A stretch of 64,000 nucleotides of DNA from Photobacterium gaetbulicola Gung47 (GCA_000940995.1 CP005974.1:2666001-2730000); one strand, 5' to 3'; positions 28,586 through 37,829 are shown, counted from the first letter of the stretch. Program-made: numbers and translations. The notes: generated by a model not told the origin, from the sequence alone.

Positions 28586-29308
28586 CTAGAACCCCGCTAG
28601 CCCCTGGATAATTGCTGTCAATCCACTGACCAAACAGAGCAGCAGCGCCAAGATACGCATTGAGTGTTGGGGGATCCTATGAACAACTTTGTTTGCCAAT
28701 CCATATCCCATTAACGCAGCAGGGAGAAGTGGCAAAGTGATCATGATATGGTCTATAGTGAAGTGGCCGTAGAAAAACAGGACGAATAGCGACATCAATG
28801 AGGTGATGACAAAAAATGCCGATAGATTACCCCGTAGCTTTGCAGCCTCCTCGTGCTGCATCAGCAACGCCATCGGCGGCCCGCCTATTGAAGAACTGGT
28901 CCCCATGACCCCGGACATAAAACCAGCTATTAGCATACGTTTTGGCGTCGGTTTTAAGCGGTAGGGCAATGCGCTGATAGCCACAGCGATCAAGACCATT
29001 ATCCCAAGCCACAGAGACAGGGTGGCACCGGAAACAACGGTCAGTAAAAATCCTCCCAACAGCGAACCCGGTACCCTACCGATGATGGCCGACTTCAATC
29101 CTCCGATAGATACGCTACTGCGAAGCTTGAAGGCATTGATGATGGATATGACTAACGCCACAATACAAATCGGGGCCGGTACATATTGGGGAGAAAGCTG
29201 AAACAACAATGGAGCAGCTACAATAGCCAGTCCAAAACCAATTGCCGTCTGGACAAAGGAGCCAAGAAAGATCAGAAGCGCAGCCAATAAAACCGTGGAC
29301 TCAAACAT
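28586..29308 (-). CDS. TauE/SafE family (TSUP) membrane transporter
   Basis: This 240-residue membrane protein has about seven or eight hydrophobic segments. The repeated family pattern is visible near the N-terminus (SFVQTAIGFGLAIVAAPLL) and again after the middle (GFMSGVMGTSSSIGGPPMALLM). TSUP proteins carry sulfite, organosulfonates or other small anions, usually outward. The substrate here cannot be told. It is separated by only about 115 bases from a remnant of a different gene, and a second, unrelated-looking TSUP gene lies at 30026. Confidence 0.88.
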   Translation of the reverse strand: MFESTVLLAALLIFLGSFVQTAIGFGLAIVAAPLLFQLSPQYVPAPICIVALVISIINAFKLRSSVSIGGLKSAIIGRVPGSLLGGFLLTVVSGATLSLWLGIMVLIAVAISALPYRLKPTPKRMLIAGFMSGVMGTSSSIGGPPMALLMQHEEAAKLRGNLSAFFVITSLMSLFVLFFYGHFTIDHIMITLPLLPAALMGYGLANKVVHRIPQHSMRILALLLCLVSGLTAIIQGLAGF

Positions 29309-29425
29309 TAAAATACAACCAAAAAAGTGCTTTACAACAAGGTGTTAAATTAAAAGGATAATACTACACAAACGTGTTGAACGGATATAATTGTCTACCC
29401 TACCCCAACTGAACACTTACCCTCA

Positions 29426-29536
29426 TCAAAATACCCCATTGACGGTCTGGATCTTGTCATCAGGCCATTCAATCACCCTGTCGCACACATTATTGAACAA
29501 AGGATAACGGTGGGAGATAACCAGTGCCCCCAAATG
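29426..29536 (-). pseudogene. 3' remnant of an ABC transporter ATPase
   Basis: Reading the minus strand from 29536 gives HLGALVISHRYPLFNNVCDR and then VIEWPDDKIQTVNGVF with a TGA at 29426. This looks like the last 36 or so residues of an ABC ATPase: ALVISHR is the H-loop (switch) His region, followed by the usual short tail. Upstream on this strand nothing of the ATPase remains, and the sequence instead becomes the opposite-strand triosephosphate isomerase remnant. There is no start codon or ribosome site. I read it as a leftover of a deletion or recombination event; the exact ABC family is not determinable. Confidence 0.6.
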
Positions 29537-29922
29537 CCTTTGCTAGATATCAGAAGCTAGCGAGAGCTAAAATCGTTCTGGAGAACCAAATCGTTAGAAG
29601 CCTTGCAAAAATCCCTCCCGCACAGTTAGAGGGCAATATAATACTTGCTTACGAGCCGGTTTGGGCGATTGGCCCAGGTAAAACACCACCGAATAGTGAT
29701 TATATTGGGCTTATCACAGATTTCATCAAGCAAACAGTCAATGCCAATTTCAAAACCACTCCACCTGTCGTTTATGGTGGGGGGTTGAAAGCTGAAAATG
29801 CAGCGATGCTCGCTGATATTTATCAACTCGATGGCGGACTTATTGCCCTGACGAACTTCATCCATCCCATTGGTTTTCAAGTTGATGAGCTTGGCAAGAT
29901 CTTATCAATTTACACTTCATAG
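29524..29922 (+). pseudogene. 3' remnant of triosephosphate isomerase
   Basis: The frame encodes about 132 residues that match the C-terminal half of triosephosphate isomerase: LAYEPVWAIGPGKTPP with the catalytic Glu (about residue 44), then PVVYGGGLKAENA and the phosphate-binding loop region. The N-terminal half with the active-site Lys and His is missing, so it cannot be an active isomerase. The first codons (GTG at 29524) overlap the ABC ATPase remnant on the other strand, placing the break near 29530. It resembles a paralogous isomerase, not necessarily the housekeeping tpiA. A strong terminator follows. Confidence 0.8.
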
Positions 29923-29942
29923 AAAATAATATTATAAAAAAT

Positions 29943-29979
29943 AAAAAGCCCCTCCATAATTTTTAGGCGGGGCTTTTTT
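29943..29979. terminator. Strong bidirectional terminator
   Basis: AAAAAGCCCC pairs with GGGGCTTTTT (10 bases), extended by CC/GG past one mismatch. T runs follow in both directions. It ends the isomerase remnant on plus and the TSUP gene at 30026 on minus. Confidence 0.9.
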
Positions 29980-30025
29980 GACTATTTCCTATGACACCAT
30001 AATTAAATAAAATTCAGTAACAATG

Positions 30026-30841
30026 TTAAAACAAGGTATACATTAACAAACTCACCGATATCACTGTTAAAGTAATTAAATACGTTGTTTTTTCTGAGAT
30101 CTTTTCTAATAGCGAAGCCGCAACAGGAACACCAATAAATGAACCAAACACAAAGTAAATGGCAGTACTCACATCTGCCTGCCCGCCTTTGGCATACCCT
30201 AGCGCGGCAAAACCTGACAGGAAAAGCGCCAGTACAACCGATGAACCAATGGCTTTTTTAATATCCACATTCAATATGTTATTCAATACCGGTAGTAATA
30301 AGACGCCACCGCCCACGCCAGTCGAGCCAAGCACGGAGCCGCAAAACATACCGGATAATAAAGCTTTTCTATCGGTATTTCCGGTACCTGTCATTGCTAA
30401 TTTGGCTTGAGGCTTTGCCCTGAACTTATGAAAAACAGACACCAAGGAGCCAACCATGACCACGGTTACCAAACCGGTAATGATTGACTGAGTAACATCT
30501 GCATGTAATGGGTGCTGGTTAAAATAGACAACAATTTGGGTCACTAGAAAAGTCAGCGGCATTGCTCCGATAAATAAAATTGAGATTTGCCGCCATGAGA
30601 CATTTTTCGCTTTGACATGAATGATAGAGGCATTTATTTTTACCAGTGCTGAGATTAAACTTGCGGTACCCACAGCGAGCACTGGTGCCATACCACAAAA
30701 TATTTGCAGCATCGGGATCAATAAAACGCCACCACCGACACCAGTTAATCCAAGGCACAATCCAAAAATACTGCCAAGAGCAATTTTTAGCATGATCCCA
30801 TCGGTAGTTAATATTTCGGTCACAAGACTGAACATATCCAT
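30026..30841 (-). CDS. TauE/SafE family (TSUP) membrane transporter (second)
   Basis: This protein of about 271 residues has the double TSUP signature very clearly: GSIFGLCLGLTGVGGGVLLIP near the N-terminus and GMFCGSVLGSTGVGGGVLLLP in the second half, each followed by membrane segments. The start is placed at the ATG at 30841, which has AGGA about 8 bases upstream; a longer frame to 30916 has a hydrophilic extension unlike the family. The repeat is closer to the sulfite/thiosulfate-type exporters than the gene at 28586. It is divergent from the Crp-like regulator, which may control it. Substrate is inferred only from family. Confidence 0.9.
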   Translation of the reverse strand: MDMFSLVTEILTTDGIMLKIALGSIFGLCLGLTGVGGGVLLIPMLQIFCGMAPVLAVGTASLISALVKINASIIHVKAKNVSWRQISILFIGAMPLTFLVTQIVVYFNQHPLHADVTQSIITGLVTVVMVGSLVSVFHKFRAKPQAKLAMTGTGNTDRKALLSGMFCGSVLGSTGVGGGVLLLPVLNNILNVDIKKAIGSSVVLALFLSGFAALGYAKGGQADVSTAIYFVFGSFIGVPVAASLLEKISEKTTYLITLTVISVSLLMYTLF

Positions 30842-31048
30842 ATTGTGTTTCCTAGCATAATTGTAATTATTTACTTTTAAAAGTTTTACTAGGCCTATTT
30901 TATAAGAACATCTCAATTAAATTTTATGGCGGTGATCAGCTTTAATATGGTAACCGCAGTAAATTTTTATGGCGACGATCATATTTGTTTATCTCATTAT
31001 CAGGTATGGTATCCACTGTAATTTTATTGTGTATAGCGGATAATAGCT

Positions 31049-31666
31049 GTGGATATTCGAACCCAATTAACCCATCAAATAGAGCTAAAGAGTTTTGCCA
31101 AAAAACAGGTGGTGTACCGCAGCGGAGTAACAGCCAAAGGCTTCTACTACGTTGATGAGGGGTTAGTTGGCCTATACCAAGTCTCTGAAACGGGGAAAGA
31201 ATCTCTCCTTAGGATCTACGGCCCGGGATCTTTTTTCGGCTACCGCTCTCTTTTCACCAATCAACATTACCCGTCCACCGCACGGGCAATGCTCGATAGC
31301 AAAATAGTTCATGTCGACGTTAACGACTTTAAATCTCTTGATTTGGCGGCACCGTGCCTTGCAGACTTCCTGATGAAGGAAGTCTGTGCCGAGCTGGGCG
31401 AAGCCGAAAAGCGGTTGATGCAATTCAACGCCTTCAGTGCCAAAAAGCGTATCCTTGATACCATCTACTATGTGTTCCACACCTATCCCGAGTATCCCTG
31501 GACCTACCGGGAAATCGGCGAGTACAGCGGTACAGACACCACAACCGTGATCCGCTACTGTAAGACACTGAAAGAATCGGGAATACTCGAAAGCAACAGC
31601 CGCAAGCCACTTCCCGTCAGCCTCCACCAGCTCGCTGATTACCGTAAATCACTATTGGTCAATTAA
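31049..31666 (+). CDS. Crp/Fnr family transcriptional regulator
   Basis: This 205-residue protein has an N-terminal cyclic-nucleotide-binding-like beta barrel (about residues 15-110; YVDEGLVGLYQ, LLRIYGPGSFFGYRSLF) and a C-terminal winged helix (about 140-190; YREIGEYSGTDTTTVIRYCKTLKESGIL). There is no N-terminal Cys cluster, so it is not an oxygen-sensing FNR. The start is a GTG at 31049, with only a weak ribosome site. Its stop is 6 bases before the first DUF202 gene, suggesting an operon through the radical SAM gene. The effector is unknown. Confidence 0.87.
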   Translation: MDIRTQLTHQIELKSFAKKQVVYRSGVTAKGFYYVDEGLVGLYQVSETGKESLLRIYGPGSFFGYRSLFTNQHYPSTARAMLDSKIVHVDVNDFKSLDLAAPCLADFLMKEVCAELGEAEKRLMQFNAFSAKKRILDTIYYVFHTYPEYPWTYREIGEYSGTDTTTVIRYCKTLKESGILESNSRKPLPVSLHQLADYRKSLLVN

Positions 31667-31672
31667 CGCATC

Positions 31673-32044
31673 ATGAAACCACTCAGACGTCGACTTCCGC
31701 GCAAGACTTGGCGCCATGAAGGGCAGGCACCAGATTACCGCTTCTCGCTAGCGAATGAACGGACTTATCTGGCCTGGATACGCACAGCGCTGGCGCTTCT
31801 TGCTGGGGCTATCGGTATTGACCAACTGACACCGGATCTTGCCGATCCGCTTGTTAGGATCAGCCTTTCCTCTTTTTTGTGCCTGTGCTCAGGTCTGCTG
31901 GCTGTATTTGCCTATCGCCGCTGGGCCCAAAATGAGAAGGCTATGCGGGCTAACCAGCAACTCAAATATACCGGCTTTCTCAAGATCATTAGCCTGGTGA
32001 TGTTGTTCCTTACCTCGGTTGTAATTTTGGTTATCCTGTTATGA
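31673..32044 (+). CDS. DUF202 (YidH-like) membrane protein
   Basis: This 123-residue protein carries the DUF202 signature FSLANERTYLAWIRTALAL at residues 24-42, followed by three hydrophobic helices. It resembles E. coli YidH. The molecular role of this family is unclear. Its end overlaps the next DUF202 gene by 4 bases (ATGA), and such pairs of DUF202 proteins are common, so they may form one complex. Confidence 0.88.
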   Translation: MKPLRRRLPRKTWRHEGQAPDYRFSLANERTYLAWIRTALALLAGAIGIDQLTPDLADPLVRISLSSFLCLCSGLLAVFAYRRWAQNEKAMRANQQLKYTGFLKIISLVMLFLTSVVILVILL

Positions 32045-32361
32045 ATAGCGATCCCGGCCTGCAGCCTGAACGAACGGCCATGTCTTGGCTAAGGACACAG
32101 CTGGTTTTATTCGCTTTGGGGCTGCTCTTTCTCAAAGTAACCGAGCATAGCCATTTCATTGCGTTACCCATTATGGGTTTTATTACGATGCTACTGGCAA
32201 TACTTGCCTCGTTGTACAGCCGCTATCGGTTTACCCAAGTATTCGAAAATAACATGACGGTTTCGACCAATGAGTGCTGGATAAAACAATTTCTCTCTCT
32301 GCTAATTGCACTGCTGGCAATTGGCTACCTTGCCTACCTCTGGGCCCCAAGTTTAAATTAG
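32041..32361 (+). CDS. DUF202 membrane protein (YidG-like partner)
   Basis: This 106-residue protein opens with a shortened DUF202 motif (LQPERTAMSWLRTQLVLF) and has three hydrophobic helices. It is the partner of the preceding gene, with which it overlaps by 4 bases. The stop is 8 bases before the radical SAM start. No enzymatic motif is seen. Confidence 0.85.
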   Translation: MNSDPGLQPERTAMSWLRTQLVLFALGLLFLKVTEHSHFIALPIMGFITMLLAILASLYSRYRFTQVFENNMTVSTNECWIKQFLSLLIALLAIGYLAYLWAPSLN

Positions 32362-32369
32362 GATTCTTG

Positions 32370-33665
32370 ATGCAACCATCTTTCGGCTGCCACGTGATGG
32401 CAAAACCTACCGGCTCAGTCTGTAACATCGATTGTGAATACTGCTTCTACCAAGAGAAAGATAAGCTATACCCTGAAAGGCAAAGTGATTGGCGGATGCC
32501 TGACGACACCCTCGACGCTTATATCAAACAGCATATCGAGGCCCAGCCCGGCCATGAGGTTCAAATCACCTGGCAAGGCGGTGAACCTACCCTAATGGGA
32601 CTGGACTTTTTCCAGCGGGCGGTTGAGCTGTGTGACAAATACGCTAACGGCAAACAGATCACCCATGCTTTTCAAACCAACGGTATACTGCTCAACGACA
32701 AGTGGTGCGAGTTTTTCAAACAGCATAACTTCTTAATTGGCGTTTCTATCGACGGCCCTGAGGATCTTCACGATCATTACCGCCAGACCAGAAGCGGAAA
32801 AGGTACACACCAAAAAGTCCTTGCCGCTATTGAGCTATTGAAAAAGCACCAGGTTGAATTCAATACCCTTACCGTAATCAATGCCCTGAACGTTAAGCAT
32901 CCACTGCGGGTGTACCAATTTCTCAAAAGTACCGGTTCAACCTTCCTGCAATTTATTCCTTTGGTCGAGCGTGATACAGCCCAGCAAGACAACCCTATCC
33001 AGAACCTTGCCAGCCCCGGCGAGGCTTTTGGCAAAGTTACCAAGTGGTCGGTTGACCCTGAAGAATATGGCCAGTTCCTAACTACCCTTTTTGATTACTG
33101 GGTACGCAACGATATCGGCCGGACCTTTGTTCAAATGTTTGATACCACCCTTGCCAGCTGGCTGGGCCAACCTCCCGGCATCTGTATTTTTTCTAAACAA
33201 TGTGGCCATGCCTTTGCCCTGGAAGCCAATGGGGACTTGTACCAATGCGACCATTATGTCTATCCCGAGTACAAGCTCGGTAATCTCCATGAAACCACCA
33301 TTTCTGAGATGAACCACAGTGAAGAGGCGATCAAATTCGGCAAGGATAAGTTCGATTCACTGAACGACAAATGCCGTCAATGCCGCTATCTGCCTGCGTG
33401 CCATGGGGGCTGTCCAAAGCACCGGTTTGAACGGGGCCCATCAGGAAAAATCGATCATAACTACCTATGTGCAGGCTACTTCAAGTACTTCAAGCATGTT
33501 GATGAAGCCATGTCTATCATGGCCCGGCTATTGCAAAACCGTAGGCCGGCTTCTGACATCAAATACTTCTTGGCCGAGCAGCCTGCACCATCCAAAGTAG
33601 TAGGCAGAAACGACCCTTGTCCTTGTGGTAGCGGTAAGAAGTACAAAAAGTGCTGCGACAAGTAG
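32370..33665 (+). CDS. Anaerobic sulfatase-maturase-like radical SAM/SPASM protein
   Basis: This 431-residue protein has the radical SAM cluster CNIDCEYC (Cys18, Cys22, Cys25) close to the N-terminus, WQGGEPTLMG, and a C-terminal SPASM region with CIFSKQCGHAFALE and CRQCRYLPACHGGCPKHR that would bind two further iron-sulfur clusters. These features match anaerobic sulfatase-maturating enzymes, which make formylglycine on sulfatases. The last 22 residues form a SEC-C zinc motif (DPCPCGSGKKYKKCC). The start at the ATG at 32370 has AGGA 6 bases upstream; the longer frame to 32274 overlaps DUF202 and is not supported. No sulfatase gene is in the window. Confidence 0.88.
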   Translation: MQPSFGCHVMAKPTGSVCNIDCEYCFYQEKDKLYPERQSDWRMPDDTLDAYIKQHIEAQPGHEVQITWQGGEPTLMGLDFFQRAVELCDKYANGKQITHAFQTNGILLNDKWCEFFKQHNFLIGVSIDGPEDLHDHYRQTRSGKGTHQKVLAAIELLKKHQVEFNTLTVINALNVKHPLRVYQFLKSTGSTFLQFIPLVERDTAQQDNPIQNLASPGEAFGKVTKWSVDPEEYGQFLTTLFDYWVRNDIGRTFVQMFDTTLASWLGQPPGICIFSKQCGHAFALEANGDLYQCDHYVYPEYKLGNLHETTISEMNHSEEAIKFGKDKFDSLNDKCRQCRYLPACHGGCPKHRFERGPSGKIDHNYLCAGYFKYFKHVDEAMSIMARLLQNRRPASDIKYFLAEQPAPSKVVGRNDPCPCGSGKKYKKCCDK

Positions 33666-33865
33666 CGGAAATGGTATTACCCGGCAGGCACGTTGTTGTT
33701 TTCTCTTATCAATGTATAGCAAATGAGGCTTTACCAAAGGGCTTGAAGGTACACTGAAAAAAAGCCCCAAAGGCGTGCTCCACCACGACGTTAACGAGCA
33801 TACAACCAAACAAGAGTGAGCGACGTATATACTCAGTAATAACACCTTCACCCCAGAGAGTCGTT

Positions 33866-34750
33866 ATGTGTGAAGAGCAACTTTATGAACGTTATCTGCC
33901 TGGGTACATGAACACCAACTGCGAACAAGAGAGAAATCGCATTTGGGAACAAGCCAGTGCCGAGACGATTTACCAATTATCGGCTGAATTACAAAGGCTG
34001 CGAGGAAGTGGAGCCGACCTCATCAGCTTTGTCCATCCAGAACGCTCAGATGGGCCTGTAAGCGCTTGGCCAGATTTGTTGTCGATGGATATCGTGTACT
34101 GGCGTAAGCACCGACACTGGCTGATGGAGCCACAAAATGAAAGTGAAACGAGCCAAAATAGCCGCTTAGGTACAATAGGTCACAACCAAGTACCTGAGAA
34201 TTACATTAACCAGTATATCGGTGACGATATTCGCCTATTTTACAATTCCTGCTTTGTCTACGGTAGGCTATATAGCGCGCTCCACTACATTTTGGCTCTC
34301 GCAAAACGCCAACTCGACAGATGGGCGCATTCCCTCTATCCCTACCAATTGAAAATGGCGCCTCATCATTCAGCCAACCGAACTGGCCCTTCGGTATTAA
34401 ATCCCCCCCTCCCCGGTGGCGATGCCCTTGGAAGTCATGCCTCCGTGAAAGCCTATTTTCATCAGCAGTACACGAACTGGATCAGCGAGCAATACATCGA
34501 ATGGATGATAGTTCTCAACGCCCAGCTTAACCGCCAGACCGCGGCAACCTACATTCATCAATATACAGATCCAAACGGCGTACCTTGCGTAGATTTTATC
34601 TGCAAAAATGAAAACACATTAAGAATGATACGCCCAAACTATTTTGTCGAAGATATACAACAAATGGCTAATTCCAGTGGCTTCTTAGATCATGAGCTAC
34701 AACAAATTGTGGCCAGAATTGAAAAGCAATGCCGTTCTTTGGGCTGGTAA
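33866..34750 (+). CDS. Hypothetical protein, 294 residues
   Basis: I do not recognise this protein. It is soluble, without signal peptide or membrane segments, and fairly rich in Gln, Trp and Tyr. The middle holds a Pro/Gly-rich stretch (NPPLPGGDALGS) between two more helical parts. A GAGAG-type ribosome site precedes the ATG at 33866. The neighbours are the radical SAM gene, about 200 bases upstream, and dps, about 217 bases downstream, so it is likely a single-gene unit. A function cannot be assigned. Confidence 0.75.
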   Translation: MCEEQLYERYLPGYMNTNCEQERNRIWEQASAETIYQLSAELQRLRGSGADLISFVHPERSDGPVSAWPDLLSMDIVYWRKHRHWLMEPQNESETSQNSRLGTIGHNQVPENYINQYIGDDIRLFYNSCFVYGRLYSALHYILALAKRQLDRWAHSLYPYQLKMAPHHSANRTGPSVLNPPLPGGDALGSHASVKAYFHQQYTNWISEQYIEWMIVLNAQLNRQTAATYIHQYTDPNGVPCVDFICKNENTLRMIRPNYFVEDIQQMANSSGFLDHELQQIVARIEKQCRSLGW

Positions 34751-34967
34751 GGGATCAAATGCCACTGTTATTTATTGCTAGTTGCCAGCTTGGTTTGGCG
34801 CAGCCACCCGTATTGACTCGTTGGCAGCCAGACTTAGAACGCTGTCAATCTAACTGTCCGAGCGACATGATCTTTTTACAAAGATTAAGATTCATTCGGT
34901 GCTTATGTTAGCGGATAGGCACAAATGGAAATGTCAGCTAAGCTCATAAACAATATAAGGAGTCAAC

Positions 34968-35438
34968 ATGACACAAATTGATATTGGTATTGACTTGGAG
35001 AGCAGAACAAAAACCGCAGAGGGGTTGAAGAGGTTGCTTGCTGACTCCTACATCCTCTATCTTCAAACACATAACTTTCACTGGAATGTGGTTGGCCCGA
35101 ACTTTCGAGAACTGCACCTTATGTTCGAGGAGCATTACACCGAATTAGCAACAGCGGTTGATGACATTGCTGAGCGAATTCGCACGTTAGGCATCCCTGC
35201 CCCAGGCACTTTTCAAGAGTTCGAAAAGCTCAGCGCAATCAAAGAAGTGAGCGGTGTACCGAATTCATCTGAAATGGTCGATATCCTGACAAAAAATCAC
35301 GAGCAAGTAATTAAAACCGCACGCAGTATACTTAAAACCGCGCAGCAAGCTGAAGATGAATCCAGCATAGCCTTGGTGTCTGATCGAATGCGCGTGCACG
35401 AAAAAACAGCCTGGATGTTACGTTCGCTTCGTGAATAG
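34968..35438 (+). CDS. dps: Dps family ferritin-like DNA-binding protein
   Basis: This 156-residue protein has the Dps ferroxidase pattern: YLQTHNFHWNVVGPNF (His residues), LHLMFEEHYTELATAVDDIAERIRTLG (Asp and Glu ligands shared across the subunit interface). Dps dodecamers oxidise iron with peroxide and shield DNA. AAGGAG stands about 6 bases before the ATG. It precedes katG by about 110 bases in the same direction, a logical peroxide-defence pair. An extended positively charged N-terminal tail is absent, so DNA binding may be weaker than in E. coli Dps. Confidence 0.93.
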   Translation: MTQIDIGIDLESRTKTAEGLKRLLADSYILYLQTHNFHWNVVGPNFRELHLMFEEHYTELATAVDDIAERIRTLGIPAPGTFQEFEKLSAIKEVSGVPNSSEMVDILTKNHEQVIKTARSILKTAQQAEDESSIALVSDRMRVHEKTAWMLRSLRE

Positions 35439-35550
35439 CCACAATTTAGAAACGGCCTGGAGGAACCTCAGCCACGAATACCACATACCCGTATTTGATC
35501 ACCCGCTGTATTGACTCGCACTTGCACTTTACAAAAATGGGAGTATCAGT

Positions 35551-37725
35551 ATGACACAAGAAAAAACGCATGCCGCAGGTAAATGCCCGGTAATGCACGG
35601 CTCAATGACAACCAAAGACCGCACAGAGAAAGACTGGTGGCCCAAGTCGCTCAACCTCGATATCCTGCATCAGCACGATACCAAAACCAACCCGATGGCA
35701 GACAACTTCGATTATCAAGAAGAGGTCAAAAAACTCGATTATGCCGCTCTAAAACAAGATCTCATCGCACTAATGACAGACAGCCAAGATTGGTGGCCTG
35801 CGGACTGGGGGCATTATGGCGGCTTGATGATCCGTATGACTTGGCACGCGGCGGGAACCTATCGTATCGCCGATGGCCGAGGGGGAGCCGGCACTGGCAA
35901 CTTACGGTTCGCCCCCCTCAATTCATGGCCAGATAATACCAATCTCGACAAAGCCAGGCGTATTCTCTGGCCAATCAAGAAGAAGTATGGCAACAAGCTG
36001 AGCTGGGCAGACCTGATTGCCTACGCAGGAACCATTGCTTACGAGTCCATGGGACTGAAAACATTTGGATTCGGGTTTGGCCGGGAAGACATTTGGCACC
36101 CTGAAAAAGACATCTATTGGGGGTCCGAAAAAGAATGGCTTGCTCCCACCAATAACCCAAACAGCCGCTACTCCGGGACAAGGGACTTGGAAAACCCGCT
36201 TGCCGCGGTAATGATGGGACTGATCTACGTCAACCCAGAAGGTGTTGACGGCCAGCCAGACCCACTGAAGACGGCCCATGATGTCCGCGTGACCTTCGCC
36301 CGAATGGCAATGAATGATGAAGAAACGGTTGCCTTAACAGCAGGTGGGCATACGGTAGGTAAAGCCCATGGTAACGGTGACGCTTCGCGGCTAGGGCCAG
36401 AGCCTGAGGGCGCAGAAGTCCATGATCAAGGTTTGGGATGGCTGAACAAATCAACCCGTGGCATTGGCAGTGATGCGGTAACCAGTGGCCTAGAAGGTGC
36501 CTGGACCACCCAGCCCACCCAGTGGGACAATGGTTATTTCAATTTGCTTCTCAATTACGAGTGGGAACTGAAAAAAAGTCCGGCCGGTGCCTGGCAGTGG
36601 GAGCCGGTTGACATCAAAGAAGAAGACAAACCTGTCGACGCAGAAAACCCTGGCGTTCGCCATAATCCAATTATGACCGATGCCGATATGGCTATGAAGA
36701 TGGATCCTGAATATCGCAAGATATCAGAACGTTTCCACCAAGACCCAGCCTACTTTGCTGAAACCTTTGCTCGGGCATGGTTTAAACTCACCCATAGAGA
36801 CATGGGGCCTAAAGCACGCTATATCGGCCCAGACGTCCCCCAGGAAGATCTGATCTGGCAAGATCCTATCCCCCAGGGCAACACAGGGTACGATGTTGAT
36901 GCCGTCAAGGCCAAAATTTCCTCCAGTGGCCTATCTATCGGTGACATGGTGTCAACAGCTTGGAACAGCGCTCGTACTTTCCGTCACTCCGACAAGCGAG
37001 GTGGCGCGAATGGAGCCCGTATCCGGTTAGCCCCGCAAAAAGACTGGCAAGGTAACGAACCAGAGCGCCTAGCCAAAACCTTAACAGTGCTCGAGGGTAT
37101 TGCTAAGGAGTGCGGTGCGAGCTTGGCCGATGTAATTGTGTTAGCCGGGAATGTCGGTGTCGAACAAGCAGCCAAAGCAGCAGGAAGCAATGTCACTGTT
37201 CCTTTCACCCCAGGAAGAGGCGACGCCACAGAGGCCATGACCGACGTCGAGTCTTTCGAAGTCCTGGAGCCTTTGCATGATGGGTACCGAAATTGGCTCA
37301 AAAGTGACTATGCTGTCAGCGCCGAAGAGATGCTTCTGGATCGAACCCAATTAATGGGCTTGACGGCTGCGGAAATGACAGTGCTCGTCGGCGGTATGCG
37401 CGTGCTCGGCACCAATTATGGAGGCACTAAGCATGGTGTCTTTACCGATCGTGTCGGACAGCTGACCAACGACTTCTTCGTCAACTTGACCGATATGAAT
37501 TATACCTGGGAGCCTGTCGAAAATAATGTCTACGAGATCCGCGACCGCAAAACAGGTAATGTCGAGTGGACCGCTTCGCGTGTAGACCTTGTCTTTGGCT
37601 CAAACTCTGTGCTCCGGGCTTATGCCGAGTTATATGCCCAGGATGATAACCAAGAGATGTTTGTGCAGGATTTCGTGGCTGCCTGGACTAAAGTGATGAA
37701 TGCTGATCGCTTTGATGCGGCATAA
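35551..37725 (+). CDS. katG: Catalase-peroxidase
   Basis: This 724-residue bifunctional catalase-peroxidase is full length for the family. The N-terminal heme domain has RMTWHAAGTYR (Arg95, Trp98, distal His99) and GGHTVGKAHG (proximal His267). Tyr226 in LIYVNPEG and Met252 in RMAMND complete the Trp-Tyr-Met crosslink (Trp98, Tyr226, Met252) needed for catalase activity. The second half is the inactive duplicated domain. It removes hydrogen peroxide in the cytoplasm; there is no signal peptide. GGGAG before the ATG supports the start. Location after dps suggests OxyR-type control, though no operator was identified. Confidence 0.97.
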   Translation: MTQEKTHAAGKCPVMHGSMTTKDRTEKDWWPKSLNLDILHQHDTKTNPMADNFDYQEEVKKLDYAALKQDLIALMTDSQDWWPADWGHYGGLMIRMTWHAAGTYRIADGRGGAGTGNLRFAPLNSWPDNTNLDKARRILWPIKKKYGNKLSWADLIAYAGTIAYESMGLKTFGFGFGREDIWHPEKDIYWGSEKEWLAPTNNPNSRYSGTRDLENPLAAVMMGLIYVNPEGVDGQPDPLKTAHDVRVTFARMAMNDEETVALTAGGHTVGKAHGNGDASRLGPEPEGAEVHDQGLGWLNKSTRGIGSDAVTSGLEGAWTTQPTQWDNGYFNLLLNYEWELKKSPAGAWQWEPVDIKEEDKPVDAENPGVRHNPIMTDADMAMKMDPEYRKISERFHQDPAYFAETFARAWFKLTHRDMGPKARYIGPDVPQEDLIWQDPIPQGNTGYDVDAVKAKISSSGLSIGDMVSTAWNSARTFRHSDKRGGANGARIRLAPQKDWQGNEPERLAKTLTVLEGIAKECGASLADVIVLAGNVGVEQAAKAAGSNVTVPFTPGRGDATEAMTDVESFEVLEPLHDGYRNWLKSDYAVSAEEMLLDRTQLMGLTAAEMTVLVGGMRVLGTNYGGTKHGVFTDRVGQLTNDFFVNLTDMNYTWEPVENNVYEIRDRKTGNVEWTASRVDLVFGSNSVLRAYAELYAQDDNQEMFVQDFVAAWTKVMNADRFDAA

Positions 37726-37787
37726 GCCTCTTAAAGCTTGCCCTGGCATTGGCTAGCGCACTACGCGGCTGATGGCGAAATAGAGGT

Positions 37788-37822
37788 AAAAAAAGGCCTA
37801 CAAGCTAAGCTTGTAAGCCTTT
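37788..37822 (-). terminator. Terminator of the tRNA-Gly/tRNA-Leu unit
   Basis: On the minus strand AAAGGCTTACAAGCT pairs with AGCTTGTAGGCCTTT with one G-U wobble, followed by seven T residues. It lies just beyond tRNA-Leu and could also act partly for katG. Confidence 0.85.
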
Positions 37823-37829
37823 GATTTGA

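Noticed and set aside
29524..29922. A short complete triosephosphate isomerase
   Set aside because: The N-terminal half with the catalytic Lys and His is absent, and the frame starts in the remnant of another gene on the opposite strand.
34729..34911. A 60-residue frame after the 294-residue hypothetical gene
   Set aside because: It overlaps the end of that gene, has no ribosome site and no conserved pattern that I can see.
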